Source of the DNA: Macrothele yani
Lineage: Eukaryota; Arthropoda; Arachnida; Araneae; Macrothelidae
Assembly: GCA_039090855.1 (NCBI GenBank)
Contig: CM076997.1
Location: forward strand, 167,120,709 to 167,184,708
DNA length: 64,000 nucleotides
Direction of reading: 5' to 3'
The notes under the pieces were generated by a model. The model did not search any database, was not told where the DNA came from, and saw only the letters and a program-made list of their open reading frames with translations. A program made the position numbers and the translations under genes. This document shows positions 23,833 to 34,531 of this stretch, one piece after another (within the stretch, counting starts at the first letter, position 1; each line of letters opens with the position of its first letter).

Positions 23833-25143
23833 CACTACATTGACAAAAGTCACCAGACAACCCTTCAAAAGCAAATGAACTGATCCGCTACGTTGTTAAG
23901 ATGCGTAGTATAGCTGCAAAACATGCCTGCAGCTGACTGCGATCACATCGCACGGTGAAGTTGAGTAATAATGTCGCGGCGGGAGAGAACTGACTTTGAG
24001 AAAGGAAAAATTGTCGGGTGTTATATTAGTGGGTTGTCCATAAGAGAAACCGAGAGGCGCTTAAACATACCCAAGTCAACTGTTTTGGATGTACTGAATA
24101 AGTAAAAGACACATGGCGTGCCTGAAGCAGGAAAACGTACCGACAGACCAACGAAAATTAGTCATAGAGGACGTCAAAGCCTCAGAAGAATCGTTACAGC
24201 TAATCGATGAAGTACTGCACAAGACCTCTGTGTACAGTTGAATAAAAAGGCTGGAACCTCGGTACGTACATGTACCATTCGCAGAGAACTTCATTCCATG
24301 GGTTACCGTGATCGTGCGGCTGCTCATAAGCCTTTCATCTCAACTCGGAATGCTACTCGTTGTTTAGCATGATGTAAAGAAAATTTATCGTGCACCGTAT
24401 ATCAATGGAAACGAGTCCTATGGACTGATGAATCCAAATACACGATTCACCAGTCTAATGGCCGTATGGGGGTATGGCGACAGCCGGGGGAACGCTATTT
24501 ACCACTGTGTTCCTACGGTCAAGTTTAGAGCTAGCAGTGTACTCGTGTGGTGGTGTTTTCGTGGCATGGTCCCGGCCCATTGGTCATCGTGGACAAACCT
24601 GTTAACCAACACGTCTACCTCGATATTCTGGACAATTATGCTATGTAACTGAGCCTTGATGGTACCAGCAGGATATTGTAAACGAGCCTTGTTGTACCAG
24701 CAGGATAATGTTAACCACCACGTCTACCTCGATATTATGGACAATAACTGTGGAACTGAGCCTTTTTGGTACCAGCAGGATAATGCACCGAGCCATAAAG
24801 TAAGGACTGTTACGGCGTGGTTTGACGATAATTCCGTATCATGTGTGGACGGGCCAGCACATAGCCCTGATCTTAATCCCATAGAACACCTATGGGATGA
24901 ATTAGAGCGCCGCATAAAAAGTTTGGAAACAAGGCCTATTACTAAGCAACAGTTAGAGGCAGCATTATGTACTGAATGGAAGCGCATACCTTTCGCTGTG
25001 TTCCAAAAACCTTATCGAAAGCAAGTCTCTAAGGGTCAGTGCATGCATTAAGGCCAAAGGTAGTCCGATACCGTACTAATGTATGCCAATAAATGCTATG
25101 CTGTGATTCCCTTCAAGGTGTACGGTGACTTGTCAATATAGTG
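23833..25143 (+). mobile_element. Tc1-like element, DD34E type, inactivated
   Basis: A 1311-bp element between TA dinucleotides. Ends are CACTACATTGACAAAAGTCA and (reverse complement of right end) CACTATATTGACAAGTCACC. The plus-strand transposase begins MSRRERTDFEKGKIVGCYIS at about 23974. It continues with RGRQSLRRIVTANR, TCTIRRELHSMGYRDRAAAH, VLWTDESKYTIHQSNGRM (first Asp, about 24420), WYQQDNAPSHKVRTVTAWF (second Asp) and HSPDLNPIEHLWDELERRIK (Glu, 24656-25051). Second Asp to Glu spacing is 34. It has several in-frame stops, and the region just before the second Asp is repeated about three times (24600-24785). It lies in the intron between the two FN3 exons. Confidence 0.9.
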
Positions 25144-25509
25144 TATGTAAAGTATAGCCCCTTTCCATCCCATTTATGATCATGCGGTCTTAATGATTCC
25201 TTCAAGAATATATGTTTGAATTAATGTCTTTTCCAGCTATTTGCCCATATTCATTCTTTCGTAACCTTGTGTACTCACTCCTTTCCGGTGAGGGTCATGA
25301 AATAATGGCCATAAAGCAATTTTTAAGGCCACACTCTAATAACTAACTGAGATTTTTTGGTTCTGAATAATCATTTTCTGAACGCGTGTGGACGTACACA
25401 TCTCTTTATTACGCTGTTTCCATACTTATTCTTTTCCTCTAAGTCCACGCTGCCTCAATCATTCCTTCATGACTTTTTCATTCTTTTGTTAACACACTCA
25501 GCAGACAAA

Positions 25510-26010
25510 ACATTAGAGATGGTGGTCATGGGTAGTTGACATGGGTATCACCCGTGGAGACTGAAACAGACCCAAACAGAGCACCTGCGATAAATAGGCA
25601 GACAGCAGGGCTTCCCAACAGTGTACGCAATAGAGGAACATTCGTAGACGTGGTGAACTGAACGACTTTGTTCGTAGATGAATTGTCGGCGCAAGCCAAA
25701 TGGGCCATTCTATGTTCCAGGTGGTACGAACTATAGAGTTTCCGAGGGCAACCGTATCAATGGTGTACCACAAGTATACCATCGACGGAAATTTAAGCGC
25801 CAAGAGAGCCAGAGGTGGGAAGACCACACGCCATTTATGACCGGGGTTGACGTAGATTATCCAGGCTCATACAGACCGATGGCTTGGCAAAGGTGGCACA
25901 AATTGCGTCCAGGTTAAATGTCGGAGGAGCCTTAAGCGAACAGTGCGGCGTATGCTGCATATCTTGGGTTATGAGAGCCGACGTCCTGCTCGTGTGCTCC
26001 CGAAAGTACG
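25510..26010 (+). pseudogene. Tc1-like transposase N-terminal fragment
   Basis: A plus-strand remnant read in mixed frames: NDFVRRRIVGASQMGHSMFQ (first helix-turn-helix), SAKRARGGKTT (the linker seen in relatives as GRPRGTT-like), and RTVRRMLHILGYESRRPARV (second helix region). The catalytic domain is missing after about 26010. No inverted-repeat ends were found. Confidence 0.7.
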
Positions 26011-26241
26011 TGTCTTTGCAAGTTTTGCCAAGTTTTTCACAAAATCTAAAGCAAATTTGTTGATCATTTTTTTCCGAAACGACAAATGCGACGAACAGCT
26101 TCACATACACAAGAGCAGAATATTACTGTAAAAATAACCGGGCTAGCTGGGGAGACGTGATTCACGACATATGTGTAGTAGGTTCCGAGGTCAACCTATG
26201 CCAAACCGCATCCTGCTATCTTAATTTCAAAGATTACAGCC

Positions 26242-26447
26242 TTTTTTTTATTGGAGGTTTAACGACCATCGTGAGCAACTAAATGGGCTATAAGCAGTAG
26301 CCAGTCCCTAATTTAGGGTCACTGACTCCAGGTAAGGAAGAGAACCAGTGCCCTAAAAAACACAATGTCCCCGGGACTCTAACCCAGCCCCATCTCGGAC
26401 GAGAGATCAGAAGCCATCGCTTAGACCACTTCGCCACCGGGATGGCG
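26242..26447 (-). mobile_element. tRNA-derived SINE, family 1
   Basis: A diverged minus-strand copy: T-run, ATTGGAGGTTTAACGACCAT, CCCTAATTTAGGGTCACTGA and head CCACTTCGCCACCGGGATGG. No clear target duplication was seen. Confidence 0.82.
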
Positions 26448-26881
26448 ACTAGTCTTGTGAGGATTATACGTATTAAGAGAATACAACGTAGTTTGTCACA
26501 AATATTTATTTTTGCAAGTCGAACATGGTTCCACTGTGTATTGACCTAGCTTATTCATGACCAATGGCACGTAAAAGAAAAAATGACGCTAAGTGGGGGG
26601 GGGGGAATGAAGCTATGGTGAAGCTAGATCAATGCCCAGAGAAATCATGGTCGACTTGCAAAATAAATATTTGTGACAAACCATGTTCTATCCTCTTAAC
26701 ACGCATTTTGCTTTCTTGCGCGAATCCGAACTTATGCAACCAGTCTGGATACTTTTCGATCACGCCTGGTACATGATTCAGGCTGAGTGCTCGTTTTTAA
26801 ATTAATTGTCTAGTTATATAAATCGAGGTCTTCAGACTGTTCGCCAGGTTTGAAACCCTTCAAGGACATAGAAGTTGTTAG

Positions 26882-27048
26882 TCCGACCGGCTCTGACTTC
26901 TGACCATTTGTCCGAAGTGGTTCCCCTTAAGCATTGGCTTGTCTGAAGGCTGAGTGTTTCCCTTTCCAAGAAGCAGTGTCCTCAAATTAGGGACGAGCGG
27001 CTGCTTCTAACCCTTACAGCTACCCGTGTTTGTTGTTAAACTAAGAAA
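26882..27048 (+). mobile_element. Degenerate SINE, family 1
   Basis: An old plus-strand copy recognisable from CTTCTGACCATTTGTCCGAA, TCAAATTAGGGACGAGCGGC and TGCTTCTAACCC, with the tail running into GTTGTTAAAC. The head is poorly preserved. Confidence 0.5.
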
Positions 27049-27898
27049 TTACACGAAAAAAGTATTTACAAGAAAAAAAAAGCTAGTGGAAAGGCAATAC
27101 ATCTCTCTTGATGCTCATGGAAGTCGCTAAATCCATAAACTAAATAAATAAAAAAATAAATGGTGGTCACCGAAGAGTTACAACAAATGCTTCCTTGCAG
27201 TGTGATGATATGAAAATTGTTGGAAAAAAAAAATTGGAGAAAATGCCAATGGTGCGCAGGAATACGGGGACTGCTGAATTAAAAAAAAAAAAAAAAGAAA
27301 ATGTGGAAAAATCAGAAATGGGCAACGGGACGCCATTTTGAAGTGAAAAGCAAGGAAGCGAGATGACGGCCATCTTGGTGACTAGTTCACAAGGTCAGGA
27401 CGAGCCCATGAATTCTCAGAACTTTGAGCGTAGATATAATAGCGAGGGAGAGGCCAACTGGCGGATGCTGGGCATCCTTCACTCTCTGCGCCCACCGTGA
27501 AAACCTAGGGCGCGGAGAGTGAAGGATGCCTTGCAAGGTGGGTCGAATGCGTCGTTGTGATTGGCCGAGCGCTCGTTGGGGCTCATAAAAGTTTGGGAAG
27601 AACCGGGCAAATAGTTTTTTTGGCGGGCTCTCTTCTTGCATAGCTTCCACAGGAGTATAACGTCAGGTCACAGCTTGGGATGATTTTGATGCAAGAGAAA
27701 CGCTCTGCTGCGGTCGAGTTCACTAGGGGTAAATTTCGAATATCTCAGATTGGTCATAAATATCTATATTTTGTTCCCAGGGATCAGGCTGTGGTCTAGA
27801 TCCACGATACCTGAGATCGGACAATCTCACGTCTAATGTCAGAAGTGCTGCATAATTGTCTGCATGAGATGTAACGTTATTATTGATACCATAAGTGC
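27049..27898. other. Intronic GC/CpG-richer segment
   Basis: Above-background CpG at 27330-27720, with ATTGGCC (27555) and TCATAAAAG (27583) spaced like CCAAT and TATA boxes on the plus strand, and the short hairpin at 27471-27530. An 87-codon minus-strand frame (27387-27650) spans it. No product assigned. Confidence 0.3.
27471..27530. repeat. Short hairpin, 23-bp arms
   Basis: GGCATCCTTCACTCTCTGCG (27471) plus CCC pairs with GGGCGCGGAGAGTGAAGGAT (27508) plus GCC. There is one mismatch that would be a G·U pair in RNA, and the loop is 14 bases. It is in a GC-richer, CpG-containing stretch. Confidence 0.75.
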
Positions 27899-28044
27899 TA
27901 ATAAAAATAAATACATCGCTCTTTCCACGTTCCATAAACACACAGCATCCGAAAAATTGTTTTTCAGCCGCCGCTGTGGAGCACAATTTTTCGGATGCTG
28001 TTTGTTTATGGAACGTTGAAAGAGCGATGTATTTATTTTTATTA
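27899..28044. repeat. Fold-back hairpin, 62-bp arms
   Basis: Arms 27899-27960 and 27983-28044 are inverted copies with only two mismatches, separated by a 22-bp loop. The outer end is TAATAAAAATAAATACATCG. MITE-like; no clear target duplication. Confidence 0.88.
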
Positions 28045-28759
28045 ACTGTCGCCACCTATTTGGAGTATTTTCACCATGGGTGCTGATTTTTGTCGCTTAC
28101 CATTTGAACTCAAACAAGAACTGAATTTAACGTTACTGAACTCTTGTGAACTTGAAAGGTGCCGTCAAGGGAGCACCATATTTCTATTTGTTCAGCTCAA
28201 GCTCTATTGTCAACTCAAGCTCTGTTTGACGAGTAGCTACTGTATGTTATAGTGCCAGCGGGTAAAGCAGCCTTCATCCTACCCTAAGTAGGGAATAAAT
28301 AATAATGTTATTGTTTGTTTAATGGCTTCATCTAATTTCAACACCAGCTTGGAGGTCTTCCGCCACGCCTCTCTCTAATGAAGTGGATCTTGATAAGCCG
28401 TCTAGACCTTACCCCAATTTAGACTGGTGGCAGCCAGAAAATTCCTTGACGATAACGGTATCACAGTGAAATAAAATGCAATAACATTCACCATGCAATA
28501 CCTCCCACTATCCCACACCAAATAAACAAACTGAAAAATACAACAACGATCTTGACATGTAGGATGCTGAAGTTTCGTTGAAAAGCCCAAAATGAGTTAA
28601 AAACGGGAAGCGACATCCCAAGACTTTGGTGTCACATATACCGGGAAAACGTGTAACACAACATTCCTGCTTGCATTTACCAAAGGAATTAATTACGTTT
28701 CTTGTATTATTCCTTTTCGGATACACACGCACTATTGCATACTTCACCACCTCAACCAC
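28045..28759. other. Intronic DNA, nothing recognised
   Basis: No exon, repeat or transposase motif seen. Confidence 0.45.
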
Positions 28760-29005
28760 TATCATCATCATGGTCAACCATTATCAATCCACTGCTTGAT
28801 GAAGGCCTCCCTAAGCTTTTTCGACAACTGTCTGCCTTCAGCCTATCTCCTCCATGTTACTCGTGCGTACTTTCGAATTTCATCCATCCATCTCTCATAC
28901 GGCCTTCTTCTGGGGTCTTTTTCTGTCCCTTGGAATCCAGTCTAAAACGTCGGTCATCCAACGGCGGTCGGTTCTTCTGGAAACATGTCCAGCCCATTGC
29001 TCGTT
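28760..29005 (-). mobile_element. RTE 3'-end fragment (about 245 bp)
   Basis: A 5'-truncated RTE piece on the minus strand. It begins with the CATCATCATCAT tail at about 28760-28772, continues GGTCAACCATTATCAATCCA and stops near CATGTCCAGCCCATTGC. It corresponds to about 12780-13023 of copy 2 and has frame-breaking differences. It sits in the intron between the two FN3 exons. Confidence 0.8.
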
Positions 29006-29216
29006 CTTGACAGACGTTTTGTTGGTGGCTCCTACATTTTATGCATTCTAGTGCAATGTACATCGTCCCGCACTAACCTGTTGCGTGTCCCGCCTGTTTA
29101 AAGCTACTGCGTACATTTTGAGCTACATTTCTGGCCATATCGTCCTTGTATTTGTTCATACTCCTCCGTCTTCACACCGTTAGTTCGTTCGTTTACGTTC
29201 GAATGCTGCCAACACG

Positions 29217-29975
29217 GTGACTTCCGGCCTATCCTCATCATCTCTGGGCGTGGCGGAAGCACGTCACGTTGCACTTTCCACATCCATGAAAGTTGACGTA
29301 CTCTTGTCCTCAGATGTGTCTGCTCAGGTGACTTCTCAGCTTCCTGGTACTCCTGCTGCGGTGCCTTCACTGGACTTGGCTGCGTCTTCTACTTCTGCCT
29401 CTACCTCGGTTCCCTCCCTGGGTAATACTATGACTACTACCTTGCCTTATGCCTCTGCTCCTCTTCCCTCACTGCTTTCTCTTCCAGTCCACTCAACACA
29501 AACTTAACTTCAGAGGATGTCATTTGCCTCTACAGTGCAGTGTGGCGCTGCTTCTACGTCAGCTTCTTATCAACCTAATGGTCTCTTGCAATCAACACCT
29601 ATTATTCAGGTATCCAACCACAAGGTGAAGGTAACGATTAATGAAAATTCGCTTATTCGCCGTGAGTTCCATAATCTCCTAGACAGAGATGTTCACTTTT
29701 ATGCCTTACGGAATACTCCTTTGCCACGCTACATGGAGTCCCTCTCAGGTCATGTGTCGTCCGCGTTTATCGCCGGCATTTCTCGTACCCCTCTGGGTAT
29801 CTCAGTGCAGTTCCAGCGCAAGGAGGATGCTGACTTTTTTCTTTCACATGGACTTTCGACTGGAACAAATCATCTCATCCCTTCGCCTCTTTCCAAGGGT
29901 CCGGTGTACATTACGTTCCTTGCTGCCATATCAGCAAGTCTTTTCCCTATGAATTGCAAAATCTTCACTTCCTGA
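29217..29975 (+). CDS. Orphan Ser/Thr-rich ORF with one stop, possible LINE ORF1
   Basis: One frame of 253 codons interrupted by a single TAA at 29505. The first 95 residues are low-complexity Ser/Thr/Pro/Ala (SSSSLGVAEARHVALSTSMK, LDLAASSTSASTSVPSLG). After the stop, 29517-29975 encodes a more ordered segment: VKVTINENSLIRREFHNLLD, VHFYALRNTPLPRYMESLSG, GISVQFQRKEDADFFLSHGL. I do not recognise the family. A low-complexity N-terminus followed by a compact domain is compatible with ORF1/gag of a non-LTR element, but no RT lies downstream and no zinc knuckle is present. It is in the intron between the two FN3 exons, on the opposite strand, directly after an RTE fragment. Confidence 0.4.
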
Positions 29976-30150
29976 AAAAGCATTGTACAACAGTTTTGTC
30001 TTTCTGCATATTTATACAAATAAATATAGTTTATGATGTTTGTATACGCCAAGGTACGAGAAGAATTCAGGAGAAAAAGAAGTTTACTGTTCATTAATTA
30101 TAGAAGCAAGATCATTTACAACGGAGAAAACATTTCGAACTTTTATTTAC

Positions 30151-30336
30151 CTTTTCCTTCAGTTTTGACAGTAACGACTTCACTCGTTTGTCCTTTTCCT
30201 TCGTTACTAAATGGGATTAGGTAAATTTGATACTCAGTCCCACACTTCAGACCTTCAAACGTGTAAGACCTGATTTCCCGTGATAAAGTGGCTTCTTTCC
30301 ATTCGTCCTGCTTTTCTCTTATATACACAAGAAATC
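30151..30336 (-). CDS. Dscam: Dscam-family exon: C-terminal half of an FN3 domain
   Basis: This exon encodes strands C' to G of an FN3 domain immediately upstream of the complete FN3 exon. The minus-strand acceptor is CTTCTCTTTAG ending at 30337 and the donor is GTAAAT at 30150-30145. The exon is 186 bp, or 62 codons, phase 1 at both ends. The translation is FLVYIREKQDEWKEATLS, then SYTFEGLKCGTEYQIYLIPF, then SNEGKGQTSEVVTVKTEG. 'LxCGTxYQxY' is the Dscam version of the FN3 Tyr corner and 'FSNEGKG' is the F-G loop. Spliced to the 22447-22731 exon the reading frame stays open (…KTEGKG / APGAPTKDH…), which supports both boundaries. The exon holding the first half of this domain (about 35 codons) should lie at higher coordinates; I could not recognise it. 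No disabling change is seen. Confidence 0.82.
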
Positions 30337-30721
30337 CTAAAGAGAAGAAGGGAATTAAGTGAGTAATGCAGAATTTAAAGTATATTAACTGACCCTAATA
30401 TTTAAGAAATCACTACCACTGATCAGATTTCCCTAGCAAACAAAAATTACAAATCTAATGCAACATGGGTCTACGAACTGTGGTAAATATTGGCCATCTA
30501 CCGACTACTTGGCAGACATTTCTGAAATGTATGCCCACTTCCCAACGCAGTCACTGAACAGCCTCACGAAAAGGAGGAGTTTGAACATAATAACCCAACC
30601 AAATATGAGAGTCTCACATTAGGTTGGAGTTCTGAAATTTTTGCTGTATTAGTTGTAATTTGTTTTATCCATTTCATGTTGATATTAAAAAAAACTGTAT
30701 AGAGTGTTATAGGAATTTAAG

Positions 30722-31012
30722 AAGGGAGTGTCTGACGCCAGGTCGTAAACAACCCTCAGAAATAGGAAGCTAGGGGATTTGGGCTAGAGTGCCCGATAGG
30801 AAAGTGGCACGGAAGTAGGTAGAAAGGGAGAGAGACGCCTTTATTTATTACCATGGGGATGGGGGCAGTGGCCTGGCCCGACGGCTTAACGTGCCCATCC
30901 GCCGCACGGCAAATATTTAGTCGTTCGAACGGTCGTACCTGCCTGGGATCAAGCCTGAGGTTTGTCCGTGGCAGTCACGAACGTTGACCGCTAGGCCATC
31001 AGAGGCGCGGCA
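30722..31012 (-). mobile_element. tRNA-derived SINE, family 2
   Basis: A second dispersed short element. In the minus-strand sense it begins at its right end with a tRNA-like head (GATGGCCTAGCGGTCAACGT), B box close to GGGATCAAGCC, then GGATGGGCACGTTAAGCCGT and AATCCCCTAGCTTCCTATTT. It shares its body with 50742-50932. An insertion of about 60 bp lies within the body. Confidence 0.65.
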
Positions 31013-32319
31013 GGACGGTTTTGAAAATATTTTTCATTACTAAAAAATTACTAGAAAATTCCGTTACTGCAAATGTTATTTAAAAGATTAAGTTTCAACT
31101 AATTTCGTAGTGATATAGATAACAACCTAACAGTTTGAAAGTGTGAACTATTTTCACAAAACCTGATGGTCTGAGTTCTTCAGTGTCGTAGATGAAGAAT
31201 AAAAGTAGAACGCTAATACAGGCGGTGCAATAATCCGGTATCAAACATCGCTTTAGAATTTTTTGTACGTTTCGGCGAAGTATTACATTTTCCGAAATCC
31301 TTCAAATTTGCCTCGTCTTTGAAGGGAAGCTGATGGATGGCAATAGGCTAGCTAGGTCCTATAATAAAGAGAAGTTGCACATGCCTCACTTAAGTTCTGC
31401 TCTTTACTATGCTAATAACAAACGGGTATCAATGCGATTAATAATAAGTGTATAGTAATGTTGATCGTAATATGATGTGCCTCCGAAATCTTACTTGTTT
31501 CGCAGTTCCTCGGTATTAATGTGCTTTTTCAAGTGCGTGGGACAATTTGTTTTTTAAGGAGGAATGCTCTTACCGCATACGAGTCATTAAATCTAACATT
31601 TTCGCTGTAAACAAGTGTCACACAAGAGCAAGAGCACTAGAAGTCAGACAATCACCAGGAATAAACGTTGACAACAAGACGGTTTGACGTCCGGCTGTCC
31701 TTTCTATTGGCAATAGAAACAATGTTCGAAGTGGGCCGGCTTGGCATACCGGTTGTGAACAAAAATGGAAGTGAGCATACCCGCAGTTAAAAAAAAATCA
31801 CTATTTACCATCCTGGTATGTAATAAATCATAAACTCGTCACAAACTACATAAAGAAATTAGAATGAAAGCACACATTTTAACGTAAAAATCGGCAAATT
31901 ATATTTTTAAAGGAAATATTGATAAATGATTAACAGCTGGGACCGAAAGAGACCACAAACCCTTCAGTGAAGATTTTTTTAATTATTACATTAATTTTTT
32001 TATATTATATACATTAATTGTTTATTACCAAAAATATATATATATGTGAAATGGTATGTATTTCTTTCGAACTCTCCTATTTATACTATGTGGATCTATG
32101 GTCAACACCGTACCGTCAGTAGCTCTGTGCCACTTCGACCACTGAATAAAATAATAAATTTCTAACAACATATTACTCTCACTGGTATAAAAAGTTTTAC
32201 TAATAAAATAAAATTGTTAATTAAAAGCTGAAAGTACAGCCAGCATTCAGAGATCTATCTGTAGGGTCATTGAGAGAGAGGTAACCTGTCGAAGTAGACA
32301 CGGCTTCAGTAGGTGTGAT
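31013..32319. other. AT-rich DNA upstream of the half-FN3 exon
   Basis: Should be intron of the Dscam-like gene if its 5' exons lie at higher coordinates. No exon recognised; an AT-rich simple-sequence patch lies at 31975-32045. Confidence 0.45.
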
Positions 32320-32430
32320 CAGTGTTGCATTCAGAGAGGTTTTTCCGGGGGAGGGGTAAAATAACAAATTTCGAGGGGGCTAAAACTTTTTGACTGCTTA
32401 CATACATATAATTAAAATTATGTTATATAT

Positions 32431-32513
32431 TTATGGAAGAGACTGGCACAAGACAGATCGTTGTGGAAGAAATTTGGGAAACCTTCACCCAGCAGTGAAT
32501 TGATGATGATATA
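32431..32513 (+). mobile_element. RTE 3'-end fragment, plus orientation
   Basis: About 80 bp matching the last coding bases and tail of the RTE element, here on the plus strand: CTGGCACAAGACAGATCG, then GAAGAAATTTGGGAAACC, then CAGCAGTGAATTGATGATGA. It meets the minus-strand copy 3 tail to tail within about 10 bp of AT-rich sequence. Confidence 0.75.
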
Positions 32514-32519
32514 TATCTA

Positions 32520-34531
32520 TATATCATCAACATCATTGTCAACCATTATCAATCCACTGCTGGACGAAGGTCTCCCAAGTTTCCTCCACAATGGTCTGTC
32601 TTGTGCCAGTCTCCTCTATGTCACTAACGCAAATTTAAGAATTTCATCCACCCATCTCCCATGTGGTCTTCTTCTAGGTCTTTTCCTGTCCCTTGGAATC
32701 CAATCTAAAATTTCGGCTGTCCATCAATGGTCTGTCCTTCTGGCAGTATGTCCACACAATTGCCATCTTAGGGATTTAACTCTGCTCATGATGTCTTCCA
32801 CTCTTGTCATTTTTTGGATCCACGAGTTCCTCTTCCTATCTCTCCTGGTTACACCAAGCATGCACCTCTCCATGCTTCTCTTTGAGTTGCCTGCAGCCTT
32901 TGTATGTCTGTTTTAGTTAAGGTCTACGTCTCTGCACCATACGTAAGCATTGGAAGAATGCATTGATCAAACACTTTTCTTTTAAGACATAATGGCATAT
33001 TACTCTTGAAAATTATGCTGTTTCTTCCAAAAGCTCTCCAGGCAAGTTTTGTACGCCGATTAATTTCTTCATAAATGAGAACCTCACTTCATATCTGCTG
33101 TCCAAGACAAACGTACGTGCCTGTTATCTCCAGCTTTTCTCCATCAATCGATAAATCTTCATTTCTTGTAAAAGCATTGAACATCACTTTTGTCTTCTGA
33201 AAGTTCGTTTTTAATCCCACTTCTTTACTCTTGTCAGCAAGTTCCTGGATCATACTCTGCAGCTCTGATGGGGTAGTTGAAAAAATGACTACGTCATCAG
33301 CAAAACGAAGGTGGGTTAGATAATCTCCATTAATCTTTATCCCTTTGTTTTCCCAGTTCAGTGATTGAAAGACATTTTACAAAGTAGCATTAAAGAGTTT
33401 CGGAGATATGCTGTCACCTTGTCTAACTCGCTTTCCAATTTTTATGTGTGTTGTATTTTCAAACAGCCGAATCTTTGCACTTGCATTTTCATAGATGTTA
33501 TTAATAATATTAATGCGTGCATCTTCAATACCGCAGGAATTCAGAGCCATTGTAACTGCTGATGGTTTCACCGAATCAAAGGCTTTTTCATAATCGATAA
33601 AAGCCATGCATAATGAAAGTTCATATTCCCTCGCTATTTTAATTGGTTTTCTCACTACGTGAATATGATCTATTGTGCTGTAGCCACTCCTGTATCCAGC
33701 TTGTTCTCTCGGTTGAGCCATGTGCAGTGTCACCTTCAAGCGGTGTGGAAGAACTTTAATGAAGATTTTATAAACCACTGATAGGAGGCTGATAGGTCCA
33801 TAGTTCCTGAGATCCTCAATGTCACCTTTTTTATGTAGCAGGATCATTATAGCATTGTTCCAATCCTCAGAAATCTTCCCTTCATTAAGGCATCGAATGA
33901 AAATTTGGGCAAGTACTGTTTCGATTTCTCCACTTGCTTCTTGTATGATGTCTACAGTAATTCCATCTTCTCCTGGAGCTTTTCTCCGCTTCATGTTCTT
34001 GATTGCATGTGCAACTTCTGCTGGGAGAACTGGAAGAACTCTGGTACTGGTACCTTTCATGATGTCTGTAGTACATGTATCATTCCTTTCATATAATTTG
34101 GAGTAGAAATCTTTCACTCTTGTCAAATTTTCGCTTCTATTTCTTGTTACAGAACCATCTTCTTTTCTCAGTGCCATAATCTGTTTTCTTCCCTTACTCA
34201 GATGTCCGTTTGCTATCTTTAGGCTTTGGTTCTTTTCAATTGCTTTCTTTACTAGTTCACAGTTTAATCTCCTTACGTCTTCAGTGATACTTTTTCGTAC
34301 TGTCTTGCATAGCTCTATATATTCCACTTTGGAAGTCACATCTACTTTAATTGTCCTCATCTCTCTTCTTTTTTGCATCAACATTTTGGTTTTTCCTGAT
34401 AATTTGTTCACATGCAACTTGTTCTTAGACCCAGCTAATTTTTTTGCTGTTTCCATAAAAGCTTTGGTTACTTTTCTGTTAACTTCAGAAATATCCACTT
34501 CTTCTGATGTTAGGCCTTCTAAAGCAGAGAA
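32520..34531 (-). mobile_element. RTE-like LINE, copy 3 (5'-truncated)
   Basis: This copy covers the 3' two-thirds of the same LINE family on the minus strand. Homology to copies 1 and 2 stops abruptly at about 34531, which is the 5' truncation expected for LINE insertion, and the 3' tail (ATCATCAACATCAT) starts at 32520. The RT frame 33377-34498 (373 residues) keeps RPISLLSVVYK as GPISLLSVVYK, motif A (DYEKAFDSV) and motif B (RVRQGDSISP). A frame break then precedes the C-terminal part at 32640-33300. It is more diverged than copies 1 and 2, hence probably older. It lies inside a hAT-like element (32320-35047) and abuts a plus-strand 3' end of the same family on its tail side. Confidence 0.9.
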
